The translations under genes were made by a program, and so were the position numbers. Shown one piece after another: positions 45,437 through 54,859 of a stretch of 64,000 nt of DNA. The notes under the pieces are model-generated. The model saw only the letters and a program-made list of their open reading frames with translations. It did not search any database and had not been told where the DNA came from. Positions within the stretch are counted from its first letter, which is position 1. Every line of letters starts with the position of its first letter. The stretch lies in the NCBI RefSeq assembly GCF_947493595.1, contig NZ_CANLRL010000007.1, forward strand, positions 124,001 to 188,000, in the 5' to 3' direction. This DNA comes from an uncultured Shimia sp. Lineage in GTDB: Bacteria; Pseudomonadota; Alphaproteobacteria; Rhodobacterales; Rhodobacteraceae.

Positions 45437-47092
45437 ATGCAGGCAGATTATGTGATTGTTGGCGCGGGCTCTGCCGGGTGCGCGATGGCGTACCGGCTGA
45501 GTGAAGCGGGCAAATCCGTGTTGGTGATTGAACATGGCGGCACCGATGCGGGGCCGTTTATTCAGATGCCGGCGGCACTGAGCTATCCGATGAACATGAG
45601 CCTGTATGACTGGGGCTATAAAACCCTGCCTGAACCGCATTTGGGTGGACGGACGTTGGTCTGTCCGCGTGGCAAGGTGATTGGTGGGTCGAGTTCGATC
45701 AATGGCATGGTTTATGTGCGCGGGCACGCAGGCGACTATGACCACTGGGCTGAGAGCGGCGCGGATGGGTGGTCTTATGCGGATGTGCTGCCGTATTTCA
45801 AACGCATGGAGAATTGGCACGAAAGCGGGCAGGGCGGAGATCCCGATTGGCGCGGCTCTGACGGTCCGTTGCATATCAGCCGCGGGCCTCGCAACAACCC
45901 GCTGCATGGCGCTTTTGTGGAGGCCGGGCGGCAAGCAGGCTATCCGGTGACCGATGACTACAACGGGCAGCAGCAAGAGGGCTTTGGCCCGATGGATATG
46001 ACCGTCTACAAAGGTCAGCGCTGGTCTGCTGCAAATGCCTATCTGAAGCCTGCATTGAAGCGCGAGAACTGTGACCTGGTGCGGGGGTTGGCGCGCAAAG
46101 TGGTTATGGAAAACGGCCGTGCCGTGGGCGTGGAGATCGAGCGTGCCGGGCAGGTTCAGGTGATCCGTGCCAATGCTGAAGTGATCTTGTCGGCGTCTTC
46201 GTTGAATTCGCCCAAGCTGTTGATGTTGTCGGGTATTGGTCCAGGCGCCCATCTGGCGGAACATGGCATTGAGGTTGTCGCGGATCGCGCCGGAGTCGGC
46301 CAAAACTTGCAGGACCACCTTGAGGTCTACATGCAGATGGCCTGCAAGCAGCCGATTACGCTCTACAAATACTGGAACCTGATTGGCAAAGGTCTGATCG
46401 GGGCGCAGTGGTTGTTCACCAAAACCGGGCTTGGGGCTTCTAACCAGTTTGAAACCGCTGGGTTTATTCGGTCGAGGGCTGGGATTTCCTATCCCGATAT
46501 TCAATATCATTTCCTGCCCATCGCGGTGCGCTATGACGGGCAAGCGGCGGCAGAGGGGCATGGATTTCAGGCACATGTCGGGCCGATGCGGTCGCCGTCG
46601 CGGGGCGAAGTGACATTGCAGTCGGCTGATCCAAAGGACGCGCCGAACATCTTCTTCAACTACATGTCGACGGAGCGGGACTGGGAAGACTTCCGCGCCT
46701 GTATTCGTCTGACACGGGAGATTTTTGCGCAAGAGGCGATGCAGCCGTTTGTGAAAAGCGAGATCCAGCCGGGCGCGGATTTGCAGACCGATGACGAGAT
46801 CGACAGCTTCATTCGCGAGCACGCGGAGAGCGCCTATCACCCCTGTGGCACTTGTAAGATGGGCAGCGTTGATGATCCCTCGGCGGTAGTTGACAGTGAA
46901 TGTCGGGTGATTGGCGTGGATGGCCTGCGCGTGGCGGACAGTTCGATTTTCCCACGCATCACCAACGGCAATCTTAATGGGCCGTCGATTATGACCGGCG
47001 AGAAGGCCGCAGATCACATCTTGGGGCGGCGAATGCCGTCGTCTAATGCGGCGCCATGGTTTGCGTCTGATTGGGAAAATACACAGCGCTGA
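45437..47092 (+). CDS. betA: Choline dehydrogenase
   Basis: A 551-residue GMC flavoprotein. [16 protein letters not shown] (6-21) binds [23 protein letters not shown] and the C-terminal HPCGTCKMG plus [19 protein letters not shown] carry the GMC signatures, including the catalytic His. It oxidises choline to betaine aldehyde, delivering electrons to the respiratory chain. The ATG at 45437 lies at the FAD fold start with CAGGAAAG upstream. It completes the choline-sulfate to betaine route with BetC and BetB. Confidence 0.95.
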   Translation: MQADYVIVGAGSAGCAMAYRLSEAGKSVLVIEHGGTDAGPFIQMPAALSYPMNMSLYDWGYKTLPEPHLGGRTLVCPRGKVIGGSSSINGMVYVRGHAGDYDHWAESGADGWSYADVLPYFKRMENWHESGQGGDPDWRGSDGPLHISRGPRNNPLHGAFVEAGRQAGYPVTDDYNGQQQEGFGPMDMTVYKGQRWSAANAYLKPALKRENCDLVRGLARKVVMENGRAVGVEIERAGQVQVIRANAEVILSASSLNSPKLLMLSGIGPGAHLAEHGIEVVADRAGVGQNLQDHLEVYMQMACKQPITLYKYWNLIGKGLIGAQWLFTKTGLGASNQFETAGFIRSRAGISYPDIQYHFLPIAVRYDGQAAAEGHGFQAHVGPMRSPSRGEVTLQSADPKDAPNIFFNYMSTERDWEDFRACIRLTREIFAQEAMQPFVKSEIQPGADLQTDDEIDSFIREHAESAYHPCGTCKMGSVDDPSAVVDSECRVIGVDGLRVADSSIFPRITNGNLNGPSIMTGEKAADHILGRRMPSSNAAPWFASDWENTQR

Positions 47093-47185
47093 TGCGTGTT
47101 TTTGAATGTGACTTGATCCGCGTCAAAGTGGGGAGGTGTGCTGTTGGAGTAGGGTGTGTACGACCTTAAAAACAGGAGCGCAAAC

Positions 47186-47425
47186 ATGGCGAACACCCCA
47201 CACGAACTGGCCGCAGAATTCCCTGAATTTGTTGAGAAAATGCATGAGCTGAAGGTCAGCGATAAGCACTTCGCAAAGCTGGCTGAAGAGTACCACGAGT
47301 TGAACCGGAAGGTGCATGCCGCAGAGACCAATGTGGCGCCGCGCGAAGAACTGGCGGAAGTGGATCTGCGCAAGCGCCGCGGGGCGCTGAAGGATGAGAT
47401 CTACGCCTATCTCAAAGCAAACTGA
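47186..47425 (+). CDS. YdcH-family (DUF465) small coiled-coil protein
   Basis: A 79-residue helical protein with FPEFVEKMHELKVSDKHFAKLAEEYHELN and a C-terminal LRKRRGALKDEIYAYLKAN, the usual DUF465/YdcH layout. Function unknown; probably a short antiparallel coiled coil. CAGGAGCG precedes the ATG at 47186. Its 3' end overlaps the convergent hydrolase gene by 19 bp. Confidence 0.88.
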   Translation: MANTPHELAAEFPEFVEKMHELKVSDKHFAKLAEEYHELNRKVHAAETNVAPREELAEVDLRKRRGALKDEIYAYLKAN

Positions 47426-48231
47426 TTGATGAAGCTGGTCAGTTTTGGCCAGGTGTCGGTGCGCCACAAGCCGGTGTGACCTGCGCCGGGAGCCTCGACA
47501 AATACTTTTCTATTGGAAGGGGCGGCAGAGAAAATCTGTCGCCCCATCTTTATTGGGATCAGTTCGTCCTCAGTGCCGTGCAGGATCAGCAAAGGCAAGG
47601 TGACGGTCTCGGCGCGAGACAGGCTGTCCCATTGATTTGACAGGTGTTTTGTAAAGTCCCCGTTGCCGGGATGGTGGTGCGCGGCCATGGTCTTGAGAGA
47701 CGTATAAGGCGCTTCCAGCAGGATGGCGTTGGGCGTGATGCCTGCTTCCAAAGCGCCCAGGGTTACGGCGGCGCCGATGCTTTCGCCATAGACCACTACC
47801 GGGGCCTGTAAGGGGCGCACGATGCTGTCGTAGATCTCAACTGTGTCGTTTATGATGGCGGCTTCTTGCGGGGTGCCTGTGCTGCCGGAATAGCCGCGGT
47901 AGGCAGGGGCAACGAGGCCGTAGCCTCGCTGAAGTAGGAGGTCGAAGCGCGAAGCGCGGTTGGCCAAATTGCCTGCGTTTCCTTGCAGATAGAAGATCAC
48001 TGGCTCGCCGGGCGCGGGTGGTGCGGTCCAGACAATCAGCTCTTGGCCGTCGTGGTGGAATACCTCTTCGGTCACGGCTGGCAGGTTGGCATCGGCAGGG
48101 GAGACGCGGGTGTCATCCAGCGGGTAGATCACCAACCGTTCCAGCAGGGGCGCAGCGGCCACCAGCATAAAGGCAAAGACCACGCAAAAGGCGCAGAGCC
48201 GGAACAGGAATTGCGCGAGCCTAACCCACAT
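47407..48231 (-). CDS. Membrane-anchored alpha/beta hydrolase
   Basis: A 274-residue protein with an N-terminal hydrophobic anchor (about LAQFLFRLCAFCVVFAFMLVAAAP) and a hydrolase fold: FYLQGNAGN for the oxyanion region, YGESIGAAV as the nucleophile elbow (Ser), ILHGTEDELIP with Asp and GAGHTGLW with His. It matches the BEM46/FrsA-like group of unknown substrate. The start at 48231 overlaps the pccR stop by 11 bases; an ATG at 48261 is also possible. Probably co-transcribed with pccR. Confidence 0.82.
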   Translation of the reverse strand: MWVRLAQFLFRLCAFCVVFAFMLVAAAPLLERLVIYPLDDTRVSPADANLPAVTEEVFHHDGQELIVWTAPPAPGEPVIFYLQGNAGNLANRASRFDLLLQRGYGLVAPAYRGYSGSTGTPQEAAIINDTVEIYDSIVRPLQAPVVVYGESIGAAVTLGALEAGITPNAILLEAPYTSLKTMAAHHHPGNGDFTKHLSNQWDSLSRAETVTLPLLILHGTEDELIPIKMGRQIFSAAPSNRKVFVEAPGAGHTGLWRTDTWPKLTSFINQFALR

Positions 48232-49621
48232 CGTAGGGCAACACGCCACGGGCGTTTTCATTGATGGTCAGGCGGCGTTCAAGTGGAGGTACGGAGCGTT
48301 GGTGGCAATGGGTGCGTTCACAGATGCGACAGGAAATGCCAATGGGTTCAAAGGCCTGTGGGTTGTCGAGCTCCATGTGGTCAGCATAGACCAGCGCGTC
48401 GGCGTGGCGGATTTCACAGCCCAAAGCGATGGCGTAGCGGCGCACTGGCGCGCCGAAGTGGCCGCCGGATTTGGAGACATCGCGTGCCAGTGAGATGTAG
48501 CGCACGCCGTCCGGGGTTTCGGCCAATTGGCGTAGGAAACGGCCCGGCGTTTCAAAGGCGCGGTGTACGTTCCAGAGGGGGCAGGCGCCGCCGAAACGGG
48601 CGAATTGTAGGCGGGTTGCAGAGTGGCGTTTGGTGATGGTGCCAGCCTGATCAACGCGGACAAAGAAGAAGGGAATACCTTTGTTTCCAGGGCGTTGTAG
48701 GGTTGAGAGACGGTGTGCGACTTGCTCAATGGAGGCGCCAAACCGGTTGGAAAGCAGTTCCAGATCGTGGCGGGTTTCGCGGGCGGTTTGCAGGAAGGTG
48801 CCGTAAGGCATGAGGGCCGCACCGGCGAAGTAGTTGGCGAGGCCAATTTTGGCGATGGAGCGCGCGGCGTCAGATTGGAAGCGGGCGAAGTCCAGTGTGG
48901 CCTCTAGGAGTTGTCCGTTTTGCAGAAGGGCAACTTGTAGAAGGAGTTGAAATGTTTGGGTTTCTGGTTGGGCGTAGCGGGAGATTTGCAGGCGCTGGTG
49001 CTCGGCATCGTAGTGGCGCAGCTGGTCGATGTCGGTGAAGGCGACCGTGATGCCTGTTTCTTTCAGGGTTGAGAGAGCTGCGGCGCGGATTCCACCGTGC
49101 TCTACTGCACCTTGGGCGAAGCGTTCTGCTGCGTGGTCGACGGCGTCTATGTAGTTGTCACAATAGTGAAAAAAATCGCGGACCTCGTCCCAGGGGCTGG
49201 CCTGCATTTGCACATCCTGGCGACCCAGGGCCTCGTCCAGCGAGGCGAGGCGTTCATGGGTTTGGCGGTAGGCGCGGTGCAGTTCCAGAAAGGCGCGCGC
49301 AAGGGCGGGCGCATTGGAGGCTGTAAGGCGCAAGTCTGCCAGTGGCGCAGAGGTTTCAGCCAGCACGGGATCGGCCAAGGCTTCGCGCATGTCAGAGACC
49401 AGGCGTTCGCTGTCGCCGGTGCTTAATTCCGTGACATCTAATCCAAATTCCTGCGCGAGTGCCAGAACAACTGTGGTGGAAACCGGGCGGTTGTTGTTCT
49501 CCATCTGGTTCAAATAAGGCAGGGAGACGCCAAGTTTCTGGGCAAAATCCTTTTGCGTCAGCGAGAGCCGCGTGCGGATTTCACGTAGTTTGGCGCCTGC
49601 GTAAAGCTTTTGCGTGGGCAT
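48221..49621 (-). CDS. pccR: Short-chain fatty acyl-CoA regulator (ScfR family), PccR-like
   Basis: A 466-residue regulator. An XRE helix-turn-helix (about 11-58: LREIRTRLSLTQKDFAQKLGVSLPYLNQMENNNRPVS, quoted in parts) is followed by an IrrE/DUF955-like region and the C-terminal DUF2083 domain, with a Cys-rich CRICERTHCHQR near the end. In Rhodobacter sphaeroides PccR binds acyl-CoA and controls propionyl-CoA carboxylase genes. Here pccB lies 1.6 kb away with repeated TTTGC sites, and a TTTGCAAA site lies 36 bases before this start. GGGAGG precedes the ATG at 49621. Confidence 0.9.
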   Translation of the reverse strand: MPTQKLYAGAKLREIRTRLSLTQKDFAQKLGVSLPYLNQMENNNRPVSTTVVLALAQEFGLDVTELSTGDSERLVSDMREALADPVLAETSAPLADLRLTASNAPALARAFLELHRAYRQTHERLASLDEALGRQDVQMQASPWDEVRDFFHYCDNYIDAVDHAAERFAQGAVEHGGIRAAALSTLKETGITVAFTDIDQLRHYDAEHQRLQISRYAQPETQTFQLLLQVALLQNGQLLEATLDFARFQSDAARSIAKIGLANYFAGAALMPYGTFLQTARETRHDLELLSNRFGASIEQVAHRLSTLQRPGNKGIPFFFVRVDQAGTITKRHSATRLQFARFGGACPLWNVHRAFETPGRFLRQLAETPDGVRYISLARDVSKSGGHFGAPVRRYAIALGCEIRHADALVYADHMELDNPQAFEPIGISCRICERTHCHQRSVPPLERRLTINENARGVLPYDVG

Positions 49622-49643
49622 GGAATCCTCCCGGCTTGCATAG

Positions 49644-49664
49644 CTGCAAAGATAGCTTTGCAAA
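49644..49664 (-). promoter_or_regulatory. Candidate PccR autoregulatory site
   Basis: On the minus strand TTTGCAAA (49657-49664) is followed by TTTGCAG (49644-49650), repeats starting 14 bases apart. It is 23-43 bases upstream of the pccR ATG, where binding would cover the start of transcription. The sequence resembles the TTTGC repeats before pccB. Confidence 0.65.
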
Positions 49665-49784
49665 GTTGCTTGCGCCAGAGGGCAAATCGGGCTGCGGCGA
49701 TTGGTCGTTAACCAGTGAGATTTGTGGCGATTTTCACGTCGGTAACACGTCTGTATCGCGGCTGTTTTGCGGAGGTGGGGTTTG

Positions 49785-49813
49785 GTGTCGCGCAAAGGTT
49801 AATTGCGCGACAC
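49785..49813. other. Perfect 11-bp inverted repeat after the Bcr/CflA gene
   Basis: GTGTCGCGCAA (49785-49795) and TTGCGCGACAC (49803-49813) around a 7-base loop, 5 bases past the efflux gene stop. No T-run follows leftward, so it is either a bare stem-loop terminator or a protein site upstream of pccR. Confidence 0.65.
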
Positions 49814-49817
49814 GCGA

Positions 49818-51032
49818 TCAGACGCCGATGTATTTTTCACGGCGGACCACCGTAATGATGGAGGCCACGCCCAGTGCCGAGGTTGCCAGCATCAGCCACA
49901 GCAGGGGGAAGGCGCCGGTTTCGGGTGTGAGCAAAGCGCCCGCAAGAGCGGACAGGGCAGCGCCGCCGCCAATCATAATGGCGCCTGCGAGGCCGGAGGC
50001 GGTGCCCGCGAGGTGGGGGCGAACCGACAGGGCGCCTGCTGTGGCGTTGGGGATGGCGAGGCCGTTGCCGATGCCAACAAAGGTCATAAAGCCAAAAAAG
50101 ATTTCAGCGGAGCCAAAGCCTGCGGCAAAGATCGACAGGGAGGCCGCGACACCGAGCCCGCAAATCAGACAGCCCATGGTGACCATGCGGTTGATGCCGA
50201 CGCGGGCAGAGTAGCGGCCGGAGAGGAAATTACCGATGAAGTAGCCAACAGCAGGGGCGCCGAAGTAGATGCCCATTTGCGCCGCGCTCATGCCGAAGAG
50301 TTCGGTGGCCACAAAAGGCGCGCCGCCGAGATAGGCAAAGAAGGCACCGGAGGTGAAGCAATTGGCCAGGGAATAGCCCCAAAAGCGGGGGCTGGTCAGA
50401 AGCTCGGGGTATTCGCGGAATTGTTGACCAAGTGTCAGACCGCTACTGGATTTGGTTTCACCCAGATCGCGGTAGGTCAGCCAGAAGATGGCAACGCCAG
50501 TGGCAAACAGCAGCCAAAAGCTGGCCTGCCAACCAAAGGCGCTGTCCAATAGGCCGCCAAGGGCAGGGCCAAGCATCGGCACCACGGTCATGCCCATGGT
50601 GACGTAGCCAATCATCGAAGCGGCCTCATCTGCCGACACCATGTCGCGCACCACGGCGCGGGACAGGACCATGGCCACAACCACGGCGGCTTGCAGCATG
50701 CGGAAGGTCAGAAAGATCGCAGCGTTGGGCGCGTAGATGCAGCCAATGGTGGCGGCAAGGAAGATTGCGAGGCCTGCGAGGATCACCGGACGGCGGCCCA
50801 GTTTGTCGCTGATTGGGCCAACGACAATTTGCAGCACCGCGTTGACGCCCAGGTAGACCGCAATGGAGAGTTGCATCACGCCATAGTCGGTGTCGAAGTA
50901 CTCCGTCATCGAGGGCAGGCTGGGCAAGAAGATGTTCATGCACAACGCAGAAACCCCGGCCAGCAGGATCAACGTGAAGATGTTTGGCGGTGTGGTTCGG
51001 TCTAGAAATTGACCACGGGCTAAGCTGCTCAT
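49818..51032 (-). CDS. Bcr/CflA-type MFS efflux transporter
   Basis: A 404-residue, twelve-helix major facilitator. The first loop LGVNAVLQIVVGPISDKLGRRPVILAG carries the family's D-x-x-G-R-R/K motif, and SMTEYFDTDYGVMQLSIAVYL before it is characteristic of Bcr/CflA drug exporters. Substrates of relatives include bicyclomycin and sulfonamides. It is divergent from pccB, and the 218-bp gap holds the TTTGC repeats, so acyl-CoA-dependent control is possible but not shown. Confidence 0.9.
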   Translation of the reverse strand: MSSLARGQFLDRTTPPNIFTLILLAGVSALCMNIFLPSLPSMTEYFDTDYGVMQLSIAVYLGVNAVLQIVVGPISDKLGRRPVILAGLAIFLAATIGCIYAPNAAIFLTFRMLQAAVVVAMVLSRAVVRDMVSADEAASMIGYVTMGMTVVPMLGPALGGLLDSAFGWQASFWLLFATGVAIFWLTYRDLGETKSSSGLTLGQQFREYPELLTSPRFWGYSLANCFTSGAFFAYLGGAPFVATELFGMSAAQMGIYFGAPAVGYFIGNFLSGRYSARVGINRMVTMGCLICGLGVAASLSIFAAGFGSAEIFFGFMTFVGIGNGLAIPNATAGALSVRPHLAGTASGLAGAIMIGGGAALSALAGALLTPETGAFPLLWLMLATSALGVASIITVVRREKYIGV

Positions 51033-51092
51033 GCCCTAAGAGGTAGGAGTGCAGTGGGGGAATGTCCATGTGTAAATTTCATTTGTGAAGTA

Positions 51093-51164
51093 TTTGCACA
51101 TTTGCAATTCGCACCGCATTGGTTTTCTGTGGTTTGCAAATTTGCGGGAAAATTCTTTTGCGGG
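51093..51164 (+). promoter_or_regulatory. pccB upstream array of TTTGC half-sites (candidate PccR sites)
   Basis: Five TTTGC copies start at 51093, 51101, 51133, 51141 and 51157: two adjacent octamer pairs (TTTGCACA-TTTGCAAT and TTTGCAAA-TTTGCGGG) plus a single. All start points differ by multiples of 8. From memory, the PccR motif in R. sphaeroides is a direct repeat of TTTGCAAA; the exact spacer there may differ. The array ends 15 bases before a candidate -10 box. Confidence 0.75.
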
Positions 51165-51184
51165 TGCAGCAATACGCGTATGCT
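51156..51184 (+). promoter_or_regulatory. Candidate pccB promoter
   Basis: TATGCT (51179-51184) is a fair -10 box; 17 bp upstream lies TTTTGC (51156-51161), a poor -35 that coincides with the last TTTGC half-site. A weak -35 overlapped by a regulator site suits an activated promoter. Confidence 0.4.
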
Positions 51185-51250
51185 CTCTCGCAAAGCTTTT
51201 GGGGGCAGTGTGTTTTGCGCCTGCCCAAACCGACGAATGAGGGCCCCGCC

Positions 51251-52783
51251 ATGAAAGACATTCTGCAACAGTTGGAAGAGCGCCGTGAAGTTGCCCGTTT
51301 GGGTGGTGGACAGCGCCGCATCGACAGTCAGCACGCCAAAGGCAAGCTGACCGCGCGTGAGCGGATTGAGCTGCTGCTGGACGAAGGCAGCTTTGAAGAG
51401 TTTGACATGTTCAAAACCCATCGCTGCACCGAGTTTGGCATGGAAGAGCAGAAGCCGGCAGGCGACGGTGTGATCACCGGTTGGGGCACAATCAATGGCC
51501 GTATGGTCTATGTGTTCTCTCAGGACTTTACCGTGTTTGGCGGCTCTTTGTCAGAAACGCACGCGCAGAAGATTTGCAAGATTCAAGACATGGCGGTGCA
51601 AAACGGTGCGCCGATCATTGGCCTGAACGATTCCGGTGGCGCGCGCATTCAGGAAGGTGTCGACTCGCTTGCGGGCTATGCCGAAGTGTTCCAGCGTAAC
51701 ATCATGGCGTCCGGCGTGGTGCCGCAGATTTCCGTGATTATGGGGCCATGTGCCGGTGGTGCGGTGTATTCGCCAGCGATGACCGACTTCATCTTTATGG
51801 TGAAAGACACTTCTTATATGTTTGTGACCGGTCCGGATGTTGTGAAGACCGTGACCAATGAGGTTGTGACCGCCGAAGAGCTTGGCGGGGCGTCGACCCA
51901 CACCAAGAAGTCTTCGGTGGCGGATGGCGCGTTTGAGAACGACGTTGAGGCGCTGACCGAAGTGCGCCGTCTGGTGGACTTCCTGCCGCTCAATAACCGC
52001 GAGAAACCTCCGGTGCGTCCGTTCTTTGATGAGCCGGGGCGGGTGGAGACCTCTCTGGACACATTGGTGCCAGAAAACGCCAACACGCCGTATGACATGA
52101 AAGAGCTGATCGCCAAAGTGGCGGACGAAGGCGATTTCTACGAAATTCAAGAAGACTACGCCAAGAACATCCTGACCGGCTTTATCCGTCTGGAGGGGCA
52201 GACCGTGGGTGTGGTGGCAAACCAACCGATGGTGTTGGCGGGCTGTCTGGACATCGACAGCTCCCGCAAGGCGGCGCGGTTTGTGCGCTTCTGTGACTGC
52301 TTTGAAATTCCAATCCTGACGCTGGTTGACGTGCCGGGCTTCCTGCCGGGCACCAGCCAGGAATATGGCGGCGTGATCAAACACGGCGCGAAGTTGCTGT
52401 TTGCCTATGGCGAAGCCACGGTGCCGAAAGTGACCGTGATCACGCGGAAAGCCTATGGTGGCGCTTATGACGTGATGGCGTCCAAGCACCTGCGCGGTGA
52501 TTTTAACTACGCCTGGCCGACGGCGGAGATCGCGGTGATGGGGGCCAAAGGTGCAACCGAGATTATCCACCGGGCAGACCTTGGCGATGCCGAGAAGATT
52601 GCCGCGCATACGCAGGATTACGAAGACCGGTTTGCGACGCCGTTTGTGGCCGCAGAGCGTGGCTTTATTGATGAGGTGATTCAGCCAAAATCCACCCGCA
52701 AACGGGTGAGCCGGGCGTTTGCGAGCCTGCGCAACAAAAAGCTCGAGAACCCGTGGAAAAAGCACGACAACATCCCGCTGTAA
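51251..52783 (+). CDS. pccB: Propionyl-CoA carboxylase beta subunit (carboxyltransferase)
   Basis: A 510-residue acyl-CoA carboxyltransferase. Diagnostic blocks: [82 protein letters not shown] and [35 protein letters not shown] with Asp favours propionyl-CoA over acetyl-CoA. It transfers CO2 from biotin on PccA to propionyl-CoA, making methylmalonyl-CoA in the cytoplasm. The ATG at 51251 has GAGGG upstream and matches family starts. Unlike E. coli-type clusters, pccA is 3.3 kb away. Confidence 0.96.
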   Translation: MKDILQQLEERREVARLGGGQRRIDSQHAKGKLTARERIELLLDEGSFEEFDMFKTHRCTEFGMEEQKPAGDGVITGWGTINGRMVYVFSQDFTVFGGSLSETHAQKICKIQDMAVQNGAPIIGLNDSGGARIQEGVDSLAGYAEVFQRNIMASGVVPQISVIMGPCAGGAVYSPAMTDFIFMVKDTSYMFVTGPDVVKTVTNEVVTAEELGGASTHTKKSSVADGAFENDVEALTEVRRLVDFLPLNNREKPPVRPFFDEPGRVETSLDTLVPENANTPYDMKELIAKVADEGDFYEIQEDYAKNILTGFIRLEGQTVGVVANQPMVLAGCLDIDSSRKAARFVRFCDCFEIPILTLVDVPGFLPGTSQEYGGVIKHGAKLLFAYGEATVPKVTVITRKAYGGAYDVMASKHLRGDFNYAWPTAEIAVMGAKGATEIIHRADLGDAEKIAAHTQDYEDRFATPFVAAERGFIDEVIQPKSTRKRVSRAFASLRNKKLENPWKKHDNIPL

Positions 52784-52832
52784 TGACCTATAGGTGGTTT
52801 CACTACCAATCCACCACAAGGAAGAATTGAAT

Positions 52833-53258
52833 ATGCGTACCCTAACATTTGCCTCCTGCATTTTGCTTGCGTTGCCTTTGGCAGCGCAGGCGCAGAGTTG
52901 TCGTGGCGTCCAGTCGCTTGATCTGGGCAATGGCACGAAGGCTTGTGTTGTCAAGATCGAGGAAGGCGCGATCACGACGACAAAAACGCGGGACGACTAT
53001 GCCAGTGAGCAAAAACACACGCGGGCGCAGCCGATGGTTGGCGCGACAATGACCGGACCAGTGCCGGCCAAGCGAGCCACGGTCAAAAAACAGATGCTGG
53101 CGATGTGCAAGGCGACGCAAGCTAAGGTCTCTGAGCAATTTGCCGGCCGGAAATACAATCGTGTCATCTTGATCCAGGATTGGACCAAGGCCGGGGGCAA
53201 GGTTCAGGCTGGCTTCTCCTCTGACACCTGCAAAGGGTTTCGGTTCTTTGCCGGTTAA
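52833..53258 (+). CDS. Small secreted protein of unknown function
   Basis: A 141-residue protein with a clear signal peptide (RTLTFASCILLALPLAAQAQ) and a mature part with four Cys: SCRGVQ, ACVVK, MCKATQ and DTCKG. The last ~35 residues contain YNRVILIQDWTKAGGKVQAGF. I do not recognise the family. AAGGAAG precedes the ATG. It follows pccB by 49 bases with no terminator, so it is probably in the pccB message. Confidence 0.75.
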   Translation: MRTLTFASCILLALPLAAQAQSCRGVQSLDLGNGTKACVVKIEEGAITTTKTRDDYASEQKHTRAQPMVGATMTGPVPAKRATVKKQMLAMCKATQAKVSEQFAGRKYNRVILIQDWTKAGGKVQAGFSSDTCKGFRFFAG

Positions 53259-53345
53259 AGCGACATATCACGTTGCTTTTGGGTTCGCTGCAGATGTGGC
53301 GGACCTGGTACGGTGCGGCCGAGTTCCCAGCGGACGTTGGGCCAC

Positions 53346-53816
53346 ATGACCCGCGCTGGCCCGAATATCGCGGTTTACCCGCCCGCCGTTTCGGTGATCG
53401 CCCCCGTGGTGGCAGTTGCGTTGGAGTGGCTGGTGCCGTTGGCGGTGTTGCCTGCGGCGGGTCGTTTGCTACTTGCGGTTCCAGGCGCCGCGTTGCTGGG
53501 CGCCGCCGGATGGCTGGCTATGTCCGGCACGCGGGCCTTTGAAAAGGCAGGGACCAATGTTGATCCCAAGCAGCCTACTCTGAAGCTGGTGCGCAGTGGA
53601 CCGTACCGGTTTACGCGCAATCCGATGTATCTGGGCATGGTTGTGTTGCAACTTGGGCTGGCACTGACGTTTTCGCTGGATTGGGCTGTTTTGGGCGCGG
53701 CTGTGGTTTTTATGCTGTTGCACTTTGGCGTTGTGTTGCCGGAGGAGATCTATCTGACGGACCTCTTTGGCGCAGAGTACCAGACGTTTCTTACGCAAAC
53801 CCGGAGGTGGCTATGA
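53346..53816 (+). CDS. Isoprenylcysteine carboxyl methyltransferase/PEMT-like membrane protein
   Basis: A 156-residue protein with about four helices. The family signature LVRSGPYRFTRNPMYLG binds S-adenosylmethionine, and PEEIYLTDLFGAEYQTFLTQTRRW closes it. Such proteins methylate membrane substrates, often lipids or isoprenylated molecules, but bacterial substrates are mostly unknown. The ATG at 53346 was chosen to give the first helix; no strong ribosome site is visible. It overlaps the next gene by 4 bp (ATGA). Confidence 0.78.
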   Translation: MTRAGPNIAVYPPAVSVIAPVVAVALEWLVPLAVLPAAGRLLLAVPGAALLGAAGWLAMSGTRAFEKAGTNVDPKQPTLKLVRSGPYRFTRNPMYLGMVVLQLGLALTFSLDWAVLGAAVVFMLLHFGVVLPEEIYLTDLFGAEYQTFLTQTRRWL

Positions 53817-54166
53817 GCCGGAGCCGCTGGCATATCCAACGTGAGGGCGATGCGCTGACCATGAGTCGTCGCTTGCCGGTGCGCTGGGACGTGGTGGCAG
53901 AAACGTCGCTGCCGGATGCGGGCTTGCTGCGCACGGCGCAGCAGGTGCGCCAGGATATGTGGCGCGCGTTGCAGGATCTGCGCGGCTTTGCCCCAACCGT
54001 TGAGGTGCGGCGGGAGGCTGGACAGCTTTATGTGAAAGCGGGCGGCGCGGTGGAGGGTGCTGTCGCCAAAACCCATGCGCAGGCCATCATTGCAGAGATT
54101 TTGGACTGTCCAGAGCGGCGCGCGCGTTGGCGTCAATTTGCGCAGCACCGGGGGGCGTCGTCATGA
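53813..54166 (+). CDS. Hypothetical protein in the pcc cluster (117 aa)
   Basis: A soluble, basic 117-residue protein, not recognised. Visible parts are RWHIQREGDALTMSRRLPVRWD, LRTAQQVRQDMWRALQDLRGF and the beta-rich VEVRREAGQLYVKAGG. CGGAGGTGG lies just upstream of the ATG at 53813. It overlaps both neighbours by 4 bp, so three genes here are translationally coupled, which argues strongly that it is real. Confidence 0.72.
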   Translation: MSRSRWHIQREGDALTMSRRLPVRWDVVAETSLPDAGLLRTAQQVRQDMWRALQDLRGFAPTVEVRREAGQLYVKAGGAVEGAVAKTHAQAIIAEILDCPERRARWRQFAQHRGASS

Positions 54167-54657
54167 AATTTGTGACGACACGTAAGGCTTTGGCGCAAAA
54201 AACTTTCGCGTCTCGCACATTTTTTGCAGCTTTTACAAAAGAACTGTGCAAGCGTGCGATTCAAGTTACGATATCCGCCGCGTTTGGAGGGGCCCTCTTG
54301 GGCGCGGCCACGGCCGGGGTTTTGGAGGAGACCCCGGTCGTGCCCTCAGGCAACGATCTCCATCTTCAGGAAATTCTATACGAAACCCGCGTGGACGAGA
54401 GCCGCGTGGCGCGGTTTCGCTACATCATGCCGCTGATCCGGCAGGGCGTGGAGTTTGCTGAGATCGAACAAGACTTCTTTCACCTGTGCATTGGCGTCGC
54501 AGTGCCGTATCTCGCCATTCAGGATGAAACAGTCGATCAGGTGATCATTTCCATGGCGGACAGAGAGACCACATTTGGCGAGGCCACACAGCTGGCCACG
54601 CAGTTTTTTGAAGCATTCAGCGTGCAGGACGGCACCTGTATCTGGGAGGGCTTTTGA
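54163..54657 (+). CDS. DUF6497-like exported or membrane-tethered protein
   Basis: A 164-residue protein with a basic N-terminus and one hydrophobic segment (about 33-51, ISAAFGGALLGAATAGVL), then VPSGNDLHLQEILYE, RFRYIMPLI, VIISMADRETTFGEATQLATQFFEAFSVQDGTCIWEGF. The C-terminal block agrees with what I recall of DUF6497, a family common in Rhodobacteraceae; function unknown. It overlaps the 117-aa gene by 4 bp. The ending WEGF is conserved in the family. Confidence 0.72.
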   Translation: MKFVTTRKALAQKTFASRTFFAAFTKELCKRAIQVTISAAFGGALLGAATAGVLEETPVVPSGNDLHLQEILYETRVDESRVARFRYIMPLIRQGVEFAEIEQDFFHLCIGVAVPYLAIQDETVDQVIISMADRETTFGEATQLATQFFEAFSVQDGTCIWEGF

Positions 54658-54859
54658 TGACACCACTAGATATTGTTAACGCTAAGGCCAATGAGCAAGA
54701 CATTGCGACTTTGCGGTCACATCAGATGAGCTTGGCCTCGTATCTGTATCTTTTTGCAGAGCATTTGCGTAATCTCCGCGCGTGTCCCCAACGTGGGGCA
54801 CTGAGGCAGGCAGGGCAAATCCGCCCTGTTTGGACGTTAAACAATGAGTGGAGAACAAG
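54658..54859. other. Non-coding gap with two small hairpins
   Basis: No credible gene. CCCCA-ACG-TGGGG (54786-54798) and CAGGGC-AAATCC-GCCCTG followed by TTT (54811-54831) are two short stem-loops; the second could be a weak terminator before the small lipoprotein gene. Confidence 0.45.
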
